DNA from: Myxococcota bacterium
GTDB taxonomy: Bacteria; Myxococcota_A; UBA796; CAJQPC01
Assembly: GCA_023150845.1 (NCBI GenBank)
Contig: JAKLKD010000056.1
Span: 1 to 56,358, forward strand
Length of the DNA stretch: 56,358 bases
Direction: 5' to 3'
Position numbers and translations under genes: made by a program. The stretch's first letter is position 1. Each line of letters begins with the position of its first letter. A model generated the notes under the pieces. It was not told the DNA's origin and ran no database searches. It was given only the letters and a program-made list of their open reading frames with translations. Shown here in pieces: positions 34,301-41,727 of this stretch.

Positions 34301-34567
34301 CGCGGGGTCGCCGTGGCCGTCGTGATCGAGGTCGGCGTAGAAGGTGGTGGCGTCTTCAGGCTCGTCGTCGACGACGCCGTCGCAGTCGTTGTCGAGGCCG
34401 TCGCAGAGCTCGGGCGCGTCGGGGTTCACCGTGACCCGGGCGTCGTCGCAGTCCACGGTCTCGTCGTAGCCGTCGCTGTCGCGGTCGACGGTGACCTTGC
34501 CGATGTAGACGTCAGACCCGCAGCCGAGCAGGGGGCTGAGCGCGAGGAGCAGGACCAAGGTGCGCAC
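31391..34567 (-). CDS. Large lipoprotein with MopE-type repeats and FG-GAP beta-propeller
   Basis: 1058 residues from a GTG with GAGGGG before it. Lipoprotein signal MRTLVLLLALSPLLGC. Residues ~25-620 hold eight or nine Asp/Cys-rich repeats of the MopE family (ELCDGLDNDCDGVVDDE; later copies EVCDASNTDEDCDGKADD), each about 75 residues with an YRDADSDTYGS lead and a DCDD. These are thought to bind Ca2+ or copper. Residues ~635-1058 carry FG-GAP/integrin-alpha-like calcium repeats (GDFNGDGLGDLIIA, GDINNDGRDDYVI, DADGDGLDDVIVAG, GDVNGDGTQDLVIAG, DADGDGDVEIAIG), predicting a seven-blade propeller. Likely surface adhesin or matrix protein. Confidence 0.9.
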   Translation of the reverse strand: MRTLVLLLALSPLLGCGSDVYIGKVTVDRDSDGYDETVDCDDARVTVNPDAPELCDGLDNDCDGVVDDEPEDATTFYADLDHDGHGDPAAPILACDAPADAVLTNDDCDDAQAEVFPGNDERCDGLDNDCDGDTDEDAEDVIAVYLDGDGDGYGDDSTEEVACAPGPGEVTQGGDCDDDDARFYPGAEESDCTDPNDYNCDGSSGYNDNDADGVPACEDCDDSNAAANPSATEVCDALNVDEDCDGQADDLDSAASGKSKVYEDGDGDAYGDSSTSLTVCDAPSGYVSDSTDCDDTKASVNPGATEVCDASNTDEDCDGKADDLDSAASGKTTGYTDDDGDTYGDPSTGTTACDLPAGAVSTNTDCDDTDAAINPAATEVCDASDTDEDCDGKTDDSDSSATGKTSWYRDADSDAYGSSSSTTSACDQPSGYVSLSTDCDDTKSSINPGATEVCDSSNTDEDCDGNADDSDSSVSASGKSTYYRDADSDTYGSSTSTSSACDLPTGYVTNSTDCDDTKSSINPGATEVCDASNTDEDCDGKADDADSSVSASGKTTYYRDADSDTYGSATSTTSVCDLPSGYVTNDDDCNDASASVSPADAEVCDDGVDNDCDGSDKACPGMGYSGVYDVNSGYDTKIYGSRASDSLAEILISGDFNGDGLGDLIIAASKAYYSASYKGQAFGYYGPFTAGAYEPASADDFGYYANDSSSSSYFGSAAENIGDINNDGRDDYVIRRDSTNLAYSIYLGGSTTVGDYNTGKIGTLNCNWVATAGDYDGSGGGAEVLCSNVMTSSYAGSVAVHDPYGSSAMTTFTGEATGNWAGYDIDGGKDVDGDGLDDVLIGAPFNGSSSAGAAYIMYGGVTGSISLSSADVKITGEAASDTFGALLMMVDDADGDGLDDVIVAGPGNDGGGADAGAVYLFTAPSSGNASVVAEAKIVGSKAGDVLTESAMDMGDVNGDGTQDLVIAGYMHSTSSVTYSGAVWLMYGPISGSYDLTTDGDAQWTSAYVNDWIGASMTLVPDADGDGDVEIAIGTAYHDYGTTSTSANQRGAVWIWPGM
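32695..34498 (-). repeat. Coding tandem repeats of about 225 bp (MopE modules)
   Basis: Codon-level repeats inside the lipoprotein gene, most alike between 32850 and 33850 where several copies differ at few positions. The copies include EVCDASNTDEDCDGKADD twice and GKxTYYRDADSDTYGS twice. Near-identity suggests recent duplication and possible copy-number variation. Confidence 0.75.
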
Positions 34568-34687
34568 GACGCCCCCTCAGGTGTGAAGCCGCCGGAGCTT
34601 ATCTGGGGAGCGCCCGGGTCGTCTCGAACGTTCTTGTTCGCTGTAGGCGGCGGCCGGTGCGGGGTGGCGCGCGGCGCTTCAGGTCGT

Positions 34688-37168
34688 CTAAGGCTGGAGG
34701 GCGGCCAGCTTTCGCTCCAGCCGGTTCAACAAGCAGTCGAGCAAGGAGCGTGCCTCGGGGCCTCGCTCAACCTTCGCGTCCGAGAGCAGCGCCCGCAGCG
34801 GCGGGGCGTGGGTGGCGGGGTCGGAGGCGAGCCGGGCGACGTGCCCCTCGACGGCGAAGGCGCGGATGAGGTAGCCGCCGTGCTCGGCGGCGTTGGGGCT
34901 GAACGCCCGGCCGAGCAGGCTGGGATCGACGGCGCCGATGAGCACCTTGGCGTCGAGCTCTTCGCCGTCTCGCATGAGGAGGGCGGCGTGGAGCAGCCGC
35001 GTGACGTGGTTGACGAGCGGGCTCGTGGAGGGTGGTGACTCGTTCAGGGCCCGGCCCACAAGCTCGTGCTGGTCGGCGAGCAGAGCGGTGATCGCGATGT
35101 TGAGCTGAAAGACGGCGAGCATCGCCGTCTCGCCGCGGCTGATGGCGTGCTCAGCGGCCCGGTGAAAGCACGACAGGGCCTCAGCGGGCGACTCGAGCAT
35201 CCAGGAGTCGCCGAGGCAGTTCCAGAGGTTGCCGATGGGCCGAGAGAGCCCGGCGGCCTGGGCCTCGACGAGGGCGTGGGAGAAGCAGGTCCGGGCGAGG
35301 GGCACGTCGCGGTGCGTCTGGGCGATGAGCCCGGCGACACGCTCAATCTCGGCGCGGTGGAGCTGCAGCTTGTGCTGCTCACACAAGGCCCGGGCGCGCT
35401 GGAGGTCGGCCTGGGCCTCGGCCGCGGGCCGCCGCCCCAAGAGGCTCGCCGAGCCGCAGCGCCCGAGCAGGGCCAGGAGCCAGGTCTCGACGTCGCCCTC
35501 AGCCTCGGCCTCGGCGATGGCCTGGTTGAAGGTGGCGATGGCCGCGTCGGGGTTCACCGCGCCGACGGCGAGCTCCCCCCGCAACAGCGAGACCTGGGCG
35601 CCCTGGAGGTCGTCTAAGGTGGGCAAGAGCTCGGCGATGGGCACCCCCGCGAGGCGCTGGGTGCGCACCCGGTCGAGTCGCAGGCGGCGGCGCTGGGCGG
35701 GGGGCGCGGCGTCGGGGTCCACGGCGTCGTGAATCGCCTGACGCAGGGAGTTCGGGCCGGTGAGCGCCAGGGCCGCGCAGGTCGCGGCGCCCGCCCGGGC
35801 GGCGAGGTCGGGGGGGCCCGAGGCGACGACGGCGCTGAGGTGGGGCCGCAGCTCGCGGAGCGCGCTCAGCGCCGAGGCCGGGGAGGTCACCAGCCGCGCC
35901 GCCTGGGACTCACCTTGGGCCACGAGCCAGCGCCAGGCCGGGATACGCGCCTCGGCGACCCCGGGCTGGGCCTCACAGAAGCGCCGCAGGGTGGCCAAGA
36001 GATGCAGCTCCCCGCGGGTGTCGAGCTGGAGCAAGGACGCCGCGCGCAGCGAGGCCAAGGCGTCGGCCCGGGACCCGGCGGCGGCCTGGGCGGCGGCGAG
36101 GGGGAAGGGCCCCACGAAGGCCGAGCAGGCAAGCAGCACCTCACGCTCGGTCTCGGGCAAGGCGTCCCAGCTCCGCTGGAGGCGGGCGTCGAGGCGGCGG
36201 TCCTGGACCCCGGCCCGCAGCTCATCGACGAGGGGCGCCACGCCCAGGCCGCCCCGGGCGGCGTAGAGCTCAAGGGCCGCGGGCAGGCCGTCGAGGAGCG
36301 CGACGACGGCGTCGATGGCCTCGGTCTCGGCGTCTGGGGCGGGGTGCACGGCGCGCAGGCGCTCGGTGAAGAAGCGCCGGGCGAGGTCCGGCGGGAGCGG
36401 CGCGACCTCCAGCACGGCCTCTTCGCCGAGCCCCAGGGGCGCCCGGCTGCTCACCAGGGCCCGGAGCCCCGGCGTCGCGGCGAGCAAGGCGGCGAGGCCC
36501 TCGGCGACGACCTCCAGGGCGGCCTCAGCGCCGTCAATCACCAGGAGCGGCGCGGTCTTGGCGGCGAGGGCCCGGTGGAGCCCGGCGGGGCTCGCGTTGG
36601 CCAAGGAGAGCAGGTCGGCGAGCAGCGTGAGCCAGGCGTCGGGGGAGGGCGCGAGGCGGTCCACGGCGAGGGGCAAGAGCTCACCGGGCCAGGCGCGGGC
36701 GGCCTCCAAGGCGGCGCGGGTCTTGCCGACGCCGGCCGGGCCCCGGAGGGTCACCACCCGCCAGCCGCCCTCAAAGCGGGCGCTGATCTCCGCCAGGAGG
36801 GCCTCACGGCCGACGAAGGGCGTCGCGGAGACGGCGACCTTGGCCACAGGCGCGGCGCGCACCGTCGGGTCCGCCGCGTCGACGGGGGCCTCGCCCAGGC
36901 GCCAGCCGACGCCCCGCACGGTGATGAGGCCGTCGGCGCCGAGCTTCGTGCGCAGCCGCCGCATCGCCACGGGCACGGCCTCGGAGCGCGCCCCGGGCCG
37001 GAACCCCCAGACGTCCCGCTCCAGCCGCTCCCGAGAGACCGTCGTGCCCCGCCGCGCCGCCAGATACCGCAGCGCGTCCACCTCAAGCTGGGTGAGCGAC
37101 TCGGCCCCGTCGCGGCGGGTGACCTTGTGGCCGTCGAGATCGATGGTGGCGTGGAGGAGTTGGAGCAT
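34688..37168 (-). CDS. Transcriptional regulator: winged helix + STAND/NB-ARC ATPase + TPR
   Basis: 826 residues from the ATG at 37168 (a GTG one codon earlier is equally possible; the AAGGAG upstream is distant). N-terminal OmpR/PhoB-like winged helix (about 1-92: LTQLEVDALRYLAAR, VSRERLERDVWGFRPG, VAMRRLRTKLGADG, ITVRGVGWRL). A STAND-type ATPase follows with Walker A GPAGVGKT (143-150) and Walker B LLVIDGAE. TPR-like helices make up the second half (for example ALVEAQAAGLSRPIGNLWNCLGDSWM). This is the AfsR/MalT style: ligand or protein binding to the TPR region switches ATP-driven assembly. The upstream gap holds a tandem array of 43-bp repeats that may be its target. Confidence 0.88.
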   Translation of the reverse strand: MLQLLHATIDLDGHKVTRRDGAESLTQLEVDALRYLAARRGTTVSRERLERDVWGFRPGARSEAVPVAMRRLRTKLGADGLITVRGVGWRLGEAPVDAADPTVRAAPVAKVAVSATPFVGREALLAEISARFEGGWRVVTLRGPAGVGKTRAALEAARAWPGELLPLAVDRLAPSPDAWLTLLADLLSLANASPAGLHRALAAKTAPLLVIDGAEAALEVVAEGLAALLAATPGLRALVSSRAPLGLGEEAVLEVAPLPPDLARRFFTERLRAVHPAPDAETEAIDAVVALLDGLPAALELYAARGGLGVAPLVDELRAGVQDRRLDARLQRSWDALPETEREVLLACSAFVGPFPLAAAQAAAGSRADALASLRAASLLQLDTRGELHLLATLRRFCEAQPGVAEARIPAWRWLVAQGESQAARLVTSPASALSALRELRPHLSAVVASGPPDLAARAGAATCAALALTGPNSLRQAIHDAVDPDAAPPAQRRRLRLDRVRTQRLAGVPIAELLPTLDDLQGAQVSLLRGELAVGAVNPDAAIATFNQAIAEAEAEGDVETWLLALLGRCGSASLLGRRPAAEAQADLQRARALCEQHKLQLHRAEIERVAGLIAQTHRDVPLARTCFSHALVEAQAAGLSRPIGNLWNCLGDSWMLESPAEALSCFHRAAEHAISRGETAMLAVFQLNIAITALLADQHELVGRALNESPPSTSPLVNHVTRLLHAALLMRDGEELDAKVLIGAVDPSLLGRAFSPNAAEHGGYLIRAFAVEGHVARLASDPATHAPPLRALLSDAKVERGPEARSLLDCLLNRLERKLAALQP

Positions 37169-37171
37169 CAC

Positions 37172-37615
37172 GCCGGGAGAGTAACTCCTTGTGATGAGGG
37201 GCCGCCTGCCGCTGGCCAGGGGCGCTCGTCGGAGGGCGTTGGGATCCGCTCCAGGGGTGTGAGCGTGGGCATCGCCGGGGGTGCGGCGGCGTCTCCGGGC
37301 TGCGACTTGGCTCGTCGAGAGTCGACGAGGGCTTGATCAGACCCACTTCCGGCCTCGTCGAGAGTCGACGAGGGCTTGATCAGACCCACTTCAGGCCTTG
37401 TCGAGAGTTGACGGGGGCTTGATCAGATCGACTTCAGGCCTTGTCGAGAGTTGACGAGGGCTTGATCAGATCCACTTCCGGCCTCGTCAAAAGTCGACGA
37501 GGGCTTGATCAGACCCACTTCCGCCCTCGACAGAAGTTGTCAGACGGACTTGAAGGCCTGATCCGGCGTTGGCGACGTTTTTTGGGGCGGGGGAGGGCCT
37601 CGGCGACACACCCCC
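37172..37615. other. Intergenic region, 444 bp, dominated by a 43-bp tandem repeat array
   Basis: No gene; frames here (for example MGLIKPSSTLDE...) are by-products of the repeats, whose period is not a multiple of 3. The gap separates two minus-strand genes: the phosphodiesterase ends at 37616 and the regulator starts at 37168. A T6 run occurs at 37578 on the plus strand. Confidence 0.6.
37304..37565. repeat. 43-bp tandem repeats, about six copies, each with a stem-loop
   Basis: Copies start at 37311, 37354, 37397, 37440, 37483 and 37526, an exact 43-bp period. Each of the first five has an inverted repeat CTCGTCGA-GAG-TCGACGAG (or a variant with transitions) followed by GGGCTTGATCAGACCCACTTC. 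The sixth is diverged with a shorter stem (GACA/TGTC). The whole unit is repeated without spacers, so it is not CRISPR. A REP/BIME-like element, a regulator-binding array or a structured RNA are all possible. Confidence 0.85.
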
Positions 37616-39685
37616 TCACCACCCTCCGCAGCCGCCGCTCGGCGCGGCCTGGGGCTTCGGCGCGGCCTGCTCGCCGTCGTCCTCCATGTAGCCCAAGGCC
37701 TGAATCTGGTCCTGCTGCTCTTGGCCGACGTCTTGGCGGCCGCTCCCGGCCTCCTTCAGGTAGGTGGCGATGGGCGCGGGCGGGCTCACCTCGGGGCACA
37801 CAAACTCCCGGGGCTTGCCGTCGAAGTCCGCGGCCCCCGGGGCGCCGACGCAGCGCAGCAGGGTGGGCACCACGTCTTCAGCGTTCATCGTCTGCCGGGT
37901 GGTGTTCGCGGCGACGCCGGGCCCCGCGGCGAACCACACGCCTTGGGCCCGGTGACCGGCCTCGCCGTGCTCGACCTTACCATCGGCGATGTCCGCGCCG
38001 TGGTCACTCACGACAAACACCAAGGTCTCCGGGCCGAGCTGGGCCAGGAGCTCGCCGAGGCCCGCGTCGGCCTCGCGGTACGCGCGCTCGATGACGTCTT
38101 GGCCTTCAGTGCCGGGGGCGGCGCTGAAGCCGCTGTAGGCCGAGGGCTCGTGCAGGTGCCAGAAGCTGTGCTGGAGGCGATCCGTGGCGGTGAACACCAC
38201 GGCGGTGAGGTGCGGCGGCAGCCCGGCGTCGAGCTGGCCCTGCACCAAGGTCCGCGTGGCCTGGAGCTGGGTCGCCTGCACGTCGAGCACCATCTCCGGC
38301 ACCCGGGGGGCGACGCGGGGGTCGCGGTGGGCGGTCCAGCCGAGGCCCTCGACGATGTAGGGGGCGCCGTCCAGGACGAGGGCGGCGCGGTCGGTGAGGC
38401 CCGCGGTGAAGGGGTGCCGGGGCTTGGTGGGCGAGGGGAAGGTCGGGCTGACGAACACCCGCAGGGTCTCGCCGACCTCGGTGGCGTGAACCCGCAGCAC
38501 GGCGTCGGCGTCCCCGGCCCGGGTGGTGAGCCAGGGTGACCAGTCGCCCGCGCGGACGATCACCGGGCTCTCGTCAAAGGCGCCGCTGATGTGTACGGCG
38601 TCGCCCTCGCGGCGGAAGGTCAAGGCCAGCTCAACCCCAGCGACGGGGATGAGGTGCTCCCGGGCCAAGGCGTCGAGCACGGCGTGGGTGAGGGTGGGCA
38701 CGGCCCCGCCGAGCTCCGGCGCGGCGACCTTCACGACGCCGACGAGGGCGTCCCCTTGGGGCGTGAGCGCCCGGGTGGTGACCTCCCCGCTCGTGTCGTC
38801 GCCGCTCGTCAAGAACAGGCCGGTGAGGTGGCCCTTGTCGGCGCCGCCGAGGCCCGGCAGGGGGAACCCGGCGAGCACCTTCGCCCCGGGCACCTCGTGG
38901 GGAGGCCAAGAGCCAGGCACGTTCACCACCACCGAGCGGGCGTCGTTCGCCGAGAAGATCTCCCAGAGGGTCGGCACGACGCGGCTGCGGGCGTCCGAGA
39001 CGAGCCAGTCGGTGAGGCCGTGGGTCTTGGGGAGCTGGCCGGTGAAGATCGTCGTCCACACCACAGGGGAGGCGAGGGGCTCGGGCGCGATGAGCTCGCC
39101 GTGGGCGCCGCGGTCGATGAGCGCCTTGAGGTTCGGCAGCTCGCCCCGGGCGATCATCGGGTCGATCACCCGGAAGTCCGCGCCGTCGATGCCGTAGATG
39201 AGGGTGCGGGGCCGGGGGAAGCTCGGCGCGGTCATCGCCGTGGGGAAGCGGCTCACCGGGGCGCGGGCGACGCCGACCTGGTGCAGGCCGAGGCCCAAGG
39301 GCACATAGAGCGCGGCCAAGGCCAAGGCCACGCCGCGCCGACCGACGTTCACGAGCGCGCCGATGCCGAGCCCCGCGAGGGCCAGCGCGCCGCAGCCGAG
39401 CACGATGGCGATGAAGCCCGTCTTGCCGCCGATGAGCCCGGCCTGCTGGGCGGGGGCGAAGCTCGCCGGGGCGACGATGAGCCCGAGCGCCACGGCGGCG
39501 GAGACCCCAAGCGCCCCCGGCGCGCGCAGGGCGACGGCGAGGCCGCCCAGCCCCAGCCCCAGGAGGGCGTGGGCCCCGACCAAGAGCCCAAAGGACAGGG
39601 CCCGCGGGTCGTAGAGCGCCCACCACAGCGCGCCGACGGCGGCGCCCAAGGCGGTGGCGAAGGAGAGCAGGCGGGGTGGAGACAT
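37616..39685 (-). CDS. Membrane-anchored alkaline-phosphatase-superfamily phosphodiesterase/phosphatase
   Basis: 689 residues, ATG behind AGGAAGG. Residues ~1-150 hold about five membrane helices, then an extracytoplasmic catalytic domain begins. Metal and nucleophile motifs of the type I phosphodiesterase/nucleotide pyrophosphatase group: LIYGIDGADF, the Thr in TTIFTGQLPKTHG, ATDRLQHSFWHLHEP, VVSDHGAD and HGEAGHRAQGVW. The C-terminal tail (DVGQEQQDQIQALGYMEDDG) is typical of such proteins with membrane domains. The substrate is unknown; lipid-linked phosphate or nucleotide substrates are possible. Its 3' end runs into the 43-bp repeat array. Confidence 0.88.
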   Translation of the reverse strand: MSPPRLLSFATALGAAVGALWWALYDPRALSFGLLVGAHALLGLGLGGLAVALRAPGALGVSAAVALGLIVAPASFAPAQQAGLIGGKTGFIAIVLGCGALALAGLGIGALVNVGRRGVALALAALYVPLGLGLHQVGVARAPVSRFPTAMTAPSFPRPRTLIYGIDGADFRVIDPMIARGELPNLKALIDRGAHGELIAPEPLASPVVWTTIFTGQLPKTHGLTDWLVSDARSRVVPTLWEIFSANDARSVVVNVPGSWPPHEVPGAKVLAGFPLPGLGGADKGHLTGLFLTSGDDTSGEVTTRALTPQGDALVGVVKVAAPELGGAVPTLTHAVLDALAREHLIPVAGVELALTFRREGDAVHISGAFDESPVIVRAGDWSPWLTTRAGDADAVLRVHATEVGETLRVFVSPTFPSPTKPRHPFTAGLTDRAALVLDGAPYIVEGLGWTAHRDPRVAPRVPEMVLDVQATQLQATRTLVQGQLDAGLPPHLTAVVFTATDRLQHSFWHLHEPSAYSGFSAAPGTEGQDVIERAYREADAGLGELLAQLGPETLVFVVSDHGADIADGKVEHGEAGHRAQGVWFAAGPGVAANTTRQTMNAEDVVPTLLRCVGAPGAADFDGKPREFVCPEVSPPAPIATYLKEAGSGRQDVGQEQQDQIQALGYMEDDGEQAAPKPQAAPSGGCGGW

Positions 39686-39799
39686 GGACCTTCCTCGGGG
39701 CGACAGAGCCCGGGGCGCGCGGCGCGGATCACCGTAACCGCCCGGCGGCCTTGCGCCGCGTGCGCCGCTCGGTGACTAGGGGGGACCCCGAGGTCCATC

Positions 39800-40267
39800 G
39801 TGCGCCCCCACTGGCCGTCCCTGCTCATCGGCTCGCTCTTGGGCCTGCTCGTGGGCCTGCTCCTCGGCGGCGGCCCCGACGGTGACGCGCCCGCCGCGCC
39901 CGCCGCCCCCGAGGCGCTCACCCCGCCGCCGCCCGAGGTCCAGGCCGCCTTGGCCCAGGCCCGCGAGGACTGCCCGGCGCTCAGCCAGCTCACCTGGGTG
40001 GTCGACTGCGGCGAGGCGCCTTGCCTCTTGTGGGCCCACGGCGCGGGCAGCGCGGCGATGGACGCCTTAGGCGCCTGCCTGACCTGGCCCTACGAGAGCG
40101 CCGTGACCGGCCTCACCGTGCTCCCCGGCGGCGACGCCGTGCTGTTCACCGACCTCTTGCCCCCCAACACCACCCTCGCCGAGCCCGAGGTCTACGAGGC
40201 CGCGGTGCTGCGGCGGCAGGAGCGCCTGGGGCCAGTGGCGACGGAGGCGCTGTTGGTGGGGGGGTGA
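39800..40267 (+). CDS. Small membrane-anchored hypothetical protein
   Basis: 155 residues from a GTG start. One N-terminal hydrophobic helix (SLLIGSLLGLLVGLLLGGG), an Ala/Pro linker (APAAPAAPEALTPPPPEV) and a small extracytoplasmic domain with three cysteines (REDCPALSQLTWVVDCGEAPCLLW) and another at LGACLTW. No family recognised. It diverges from the phosphodiesterase gene (114 bp between starts) and is followed by the Septu pair 47 bp downstream. Confidence 0.6.
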   Translation: MRPHWPSLLIGSLLGLLVGLLLGGGPDGDAPAAPAAPEALTPPPPEVQAALAQAREDCPALSQLTWVVDCGEAPCLLWAHGAGSAAMDALGACLTWPYESAVTGLTVLPGGDAVLFTDLLPPNTTLAEPEVYEAAVLRRQERLGPVATEALLVGG

Positions 40268-40314
40268 GGTGGGTGATAATCAACACGCTCCCATCCGCCT
40301 GGTGCTGACCCCCG

Positions 40315-41727
40315 ATGTACCTCACCAAGATCCGCATTCAGAACCTCAAGTGTTTTGAGGACGTCACGCTGGAGTTCCCGCGAGATGAGCGGGGCGGCTG
40401 CGCGGGCTGGTTCGTGCTCCTCGGCGAGAACGGGCTGGGCAAGTCGTCGTTGCTGCAGGCGATGTCGTTGGGGATCGTGGGGCCGCGGACGGGCCAAGAG
40501 CTCTTGACCACCGAGGAACGGGCGCGGTGGGTGCGGCACGGGGCGGAGCGGGTGGAGATTGAGCCGAGCTTGTCGTATCTACAGAGCTGGACGCCAGCGG
40601 GTAGACCGCCTGTACCGACGGCTGGCGAAGAATTGGCATCCGCTACTCCGCGCCGGGTCGATGCGCGCGCGCTTCTCTTCGTGAATGGCGCCGCACCGGG
40701 TGAGGATGGAGATGAGGACCAGCTCACGATTCAGGTGCACAACCCTAGGGGGAGTTTGTTCAGTGGAGGCCCCTGGTCTGTCTTGCCCCAACTCCCTCTC
40801 TGCGGCCTTGGCTACGGACCGCGGCGTGTCATCCGCGAACGGCGCGGCGCGACGCGACCGTTGGTGGCGCGAACGCCCCGTGAGCTCTCTCGTCACGCCT
40901 CGCTGTTTGATCCGAGCGCGCTGCTCCTCGATGGTGAGCGGCTCCTCTGTGCGCTGTTTAACAATGAGAACGATCCGACCCGGCATGAGGCACGTAGGGC
41001 GGCTTCGCAGGCGCGTCGGATCCACCTGACCGCCCTTCTCAACACCCTCTTGGAGTCGGAGGGTCTTCGTGTGGTGCTGGTGACGTCCAATGACGTGCGC
41101 TACGAGGATCGTCTGGGCGCTCAGGTCACCTTGGACGACCTCTCCGACGGGTTCCGCAGCTTCTTGAGCCTCGTCTTGGACCTTCTGGCGCACCTACATA
41201 TGCCTTTGGGAACGATGGGGGAGGGCGACGCGGACCCGCTCGACGCCCTGGAGACACTGGAGGGCGTCGTGCTCATCGACGAGGCCGACATCCACCTGCA
41301 CCCGAGCTGGCAGCGCCGCCTCGGCGACAAGCTCCGGGCGGTGTTCCCGCGTGTGCAGTTCATCGTCACCACCCACAGCCCCTTCATCGCCCAGTCGGCG
41401 ACCCCCAACGGCCTGTTCCGACTGCGCTCCGACGGGGGCAAGGTCACCGTCGAGCAGGTTCAGATGGACCCCGAAGGGCAGACCGCTGACCAGCTCTTGC
41501 TCAGCGAGCTGTTCGGCCTCTCGTCCACACGCGACACCGACACAGAGGCCAAGATGCTGCGCCGTCAGGCCCTCTTGAGCCAGGTGAGCCGCAGCCCGGA
41601 CGAGGAGCGGGAGCTTCTGGCCCTCGGCGAGGAGCTCAACTTACGCCTACGACGCAGCGGAGAGGATCTCCACGATCGGGAGCTGATGGACCGGGCCTGG
41701 GCGCTTCTGCGCGGGGGTGGGCGGTGA
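40315..41727 (+). CDS. ptuA: Septu-type AAA ATPase PtuA
   Basis: 470 residues. An ABC-like ATPase with SMC/RecF-type split nucleotide domain: Walker A GENGLGKSS (37-45), signature LSDGFRSFLSL (from 276), Walker B VVLIDEADIHLHPSW (D322, E323) and switch TTHSPFIAQS (H354). PtuA pairs with the HNH nuclease PtuB in the Septu anti-phage system, where the complex degrades nucleic acid during infection. The middle (about 40600-41150) uses more A/T-ending codons than neighbours, a hint of transfer. A related ATPase also occurs in retrons, but no reverse transcriptase is here. Gene overlap of 4 nt with ptuB. Confidence 0.85.
   Translation: MYLTKIRIQNLKCFEDVTLEFPRDERGGCAGWFVLLGENGLGKSSLLQAMSLGIVGPRTGQELLTTEERARWVRHGAERVEIEPSLSYLQSWTPAGRPPVPTAGEELASATPRRVDARALLFVNGAAPGEDGDEDQLTIQVHNPRGSLFSGGPWSVLPQLPLCGLGYGPRRVIRERRGATRPLVARTPRELSRHASLFDPSALLLDGERLLCALFNNENDPTRHEARRAASQARRIHLTALLNTLLESEGLRVVLVTSNDVRYEDRLGAQVTLDDLSDGFRSFLSLVLDLLAHLHMPLGTMGEGDADPLDALETLEGVVLIDEADIHLHPSWQRRLGDKLRAVFPRVQFIVTTHSPFIAQSATPNGLFRLRSDGGKVTVEQVQMDPEGQTADQLLLSELFGLSSTRDTDTEAKMLRRQALLSQVSRSPDEERELLALGEELNLRLRRSGEDLHDRELMDRAWALLRGGGR

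Noticed and set aside
32695-34498. Regular repeats in the MopE gene as a DNA-level regulatory array
   Set aside because: They are codon-phased protein modules in one open frame.
37304-37565. 43-bp repeats as a CRISPR array
   Set aside because: The entire 43-bp unit is repeated with no unique spacers, and no cas genes are present.
37441-38094. 217-codon plus-strand frame starting in the repeat array
   Set aside because: Runs from non-coding repeats into the antisense of the phosphodiesterase gene; Arg/Pro-rich shadow.
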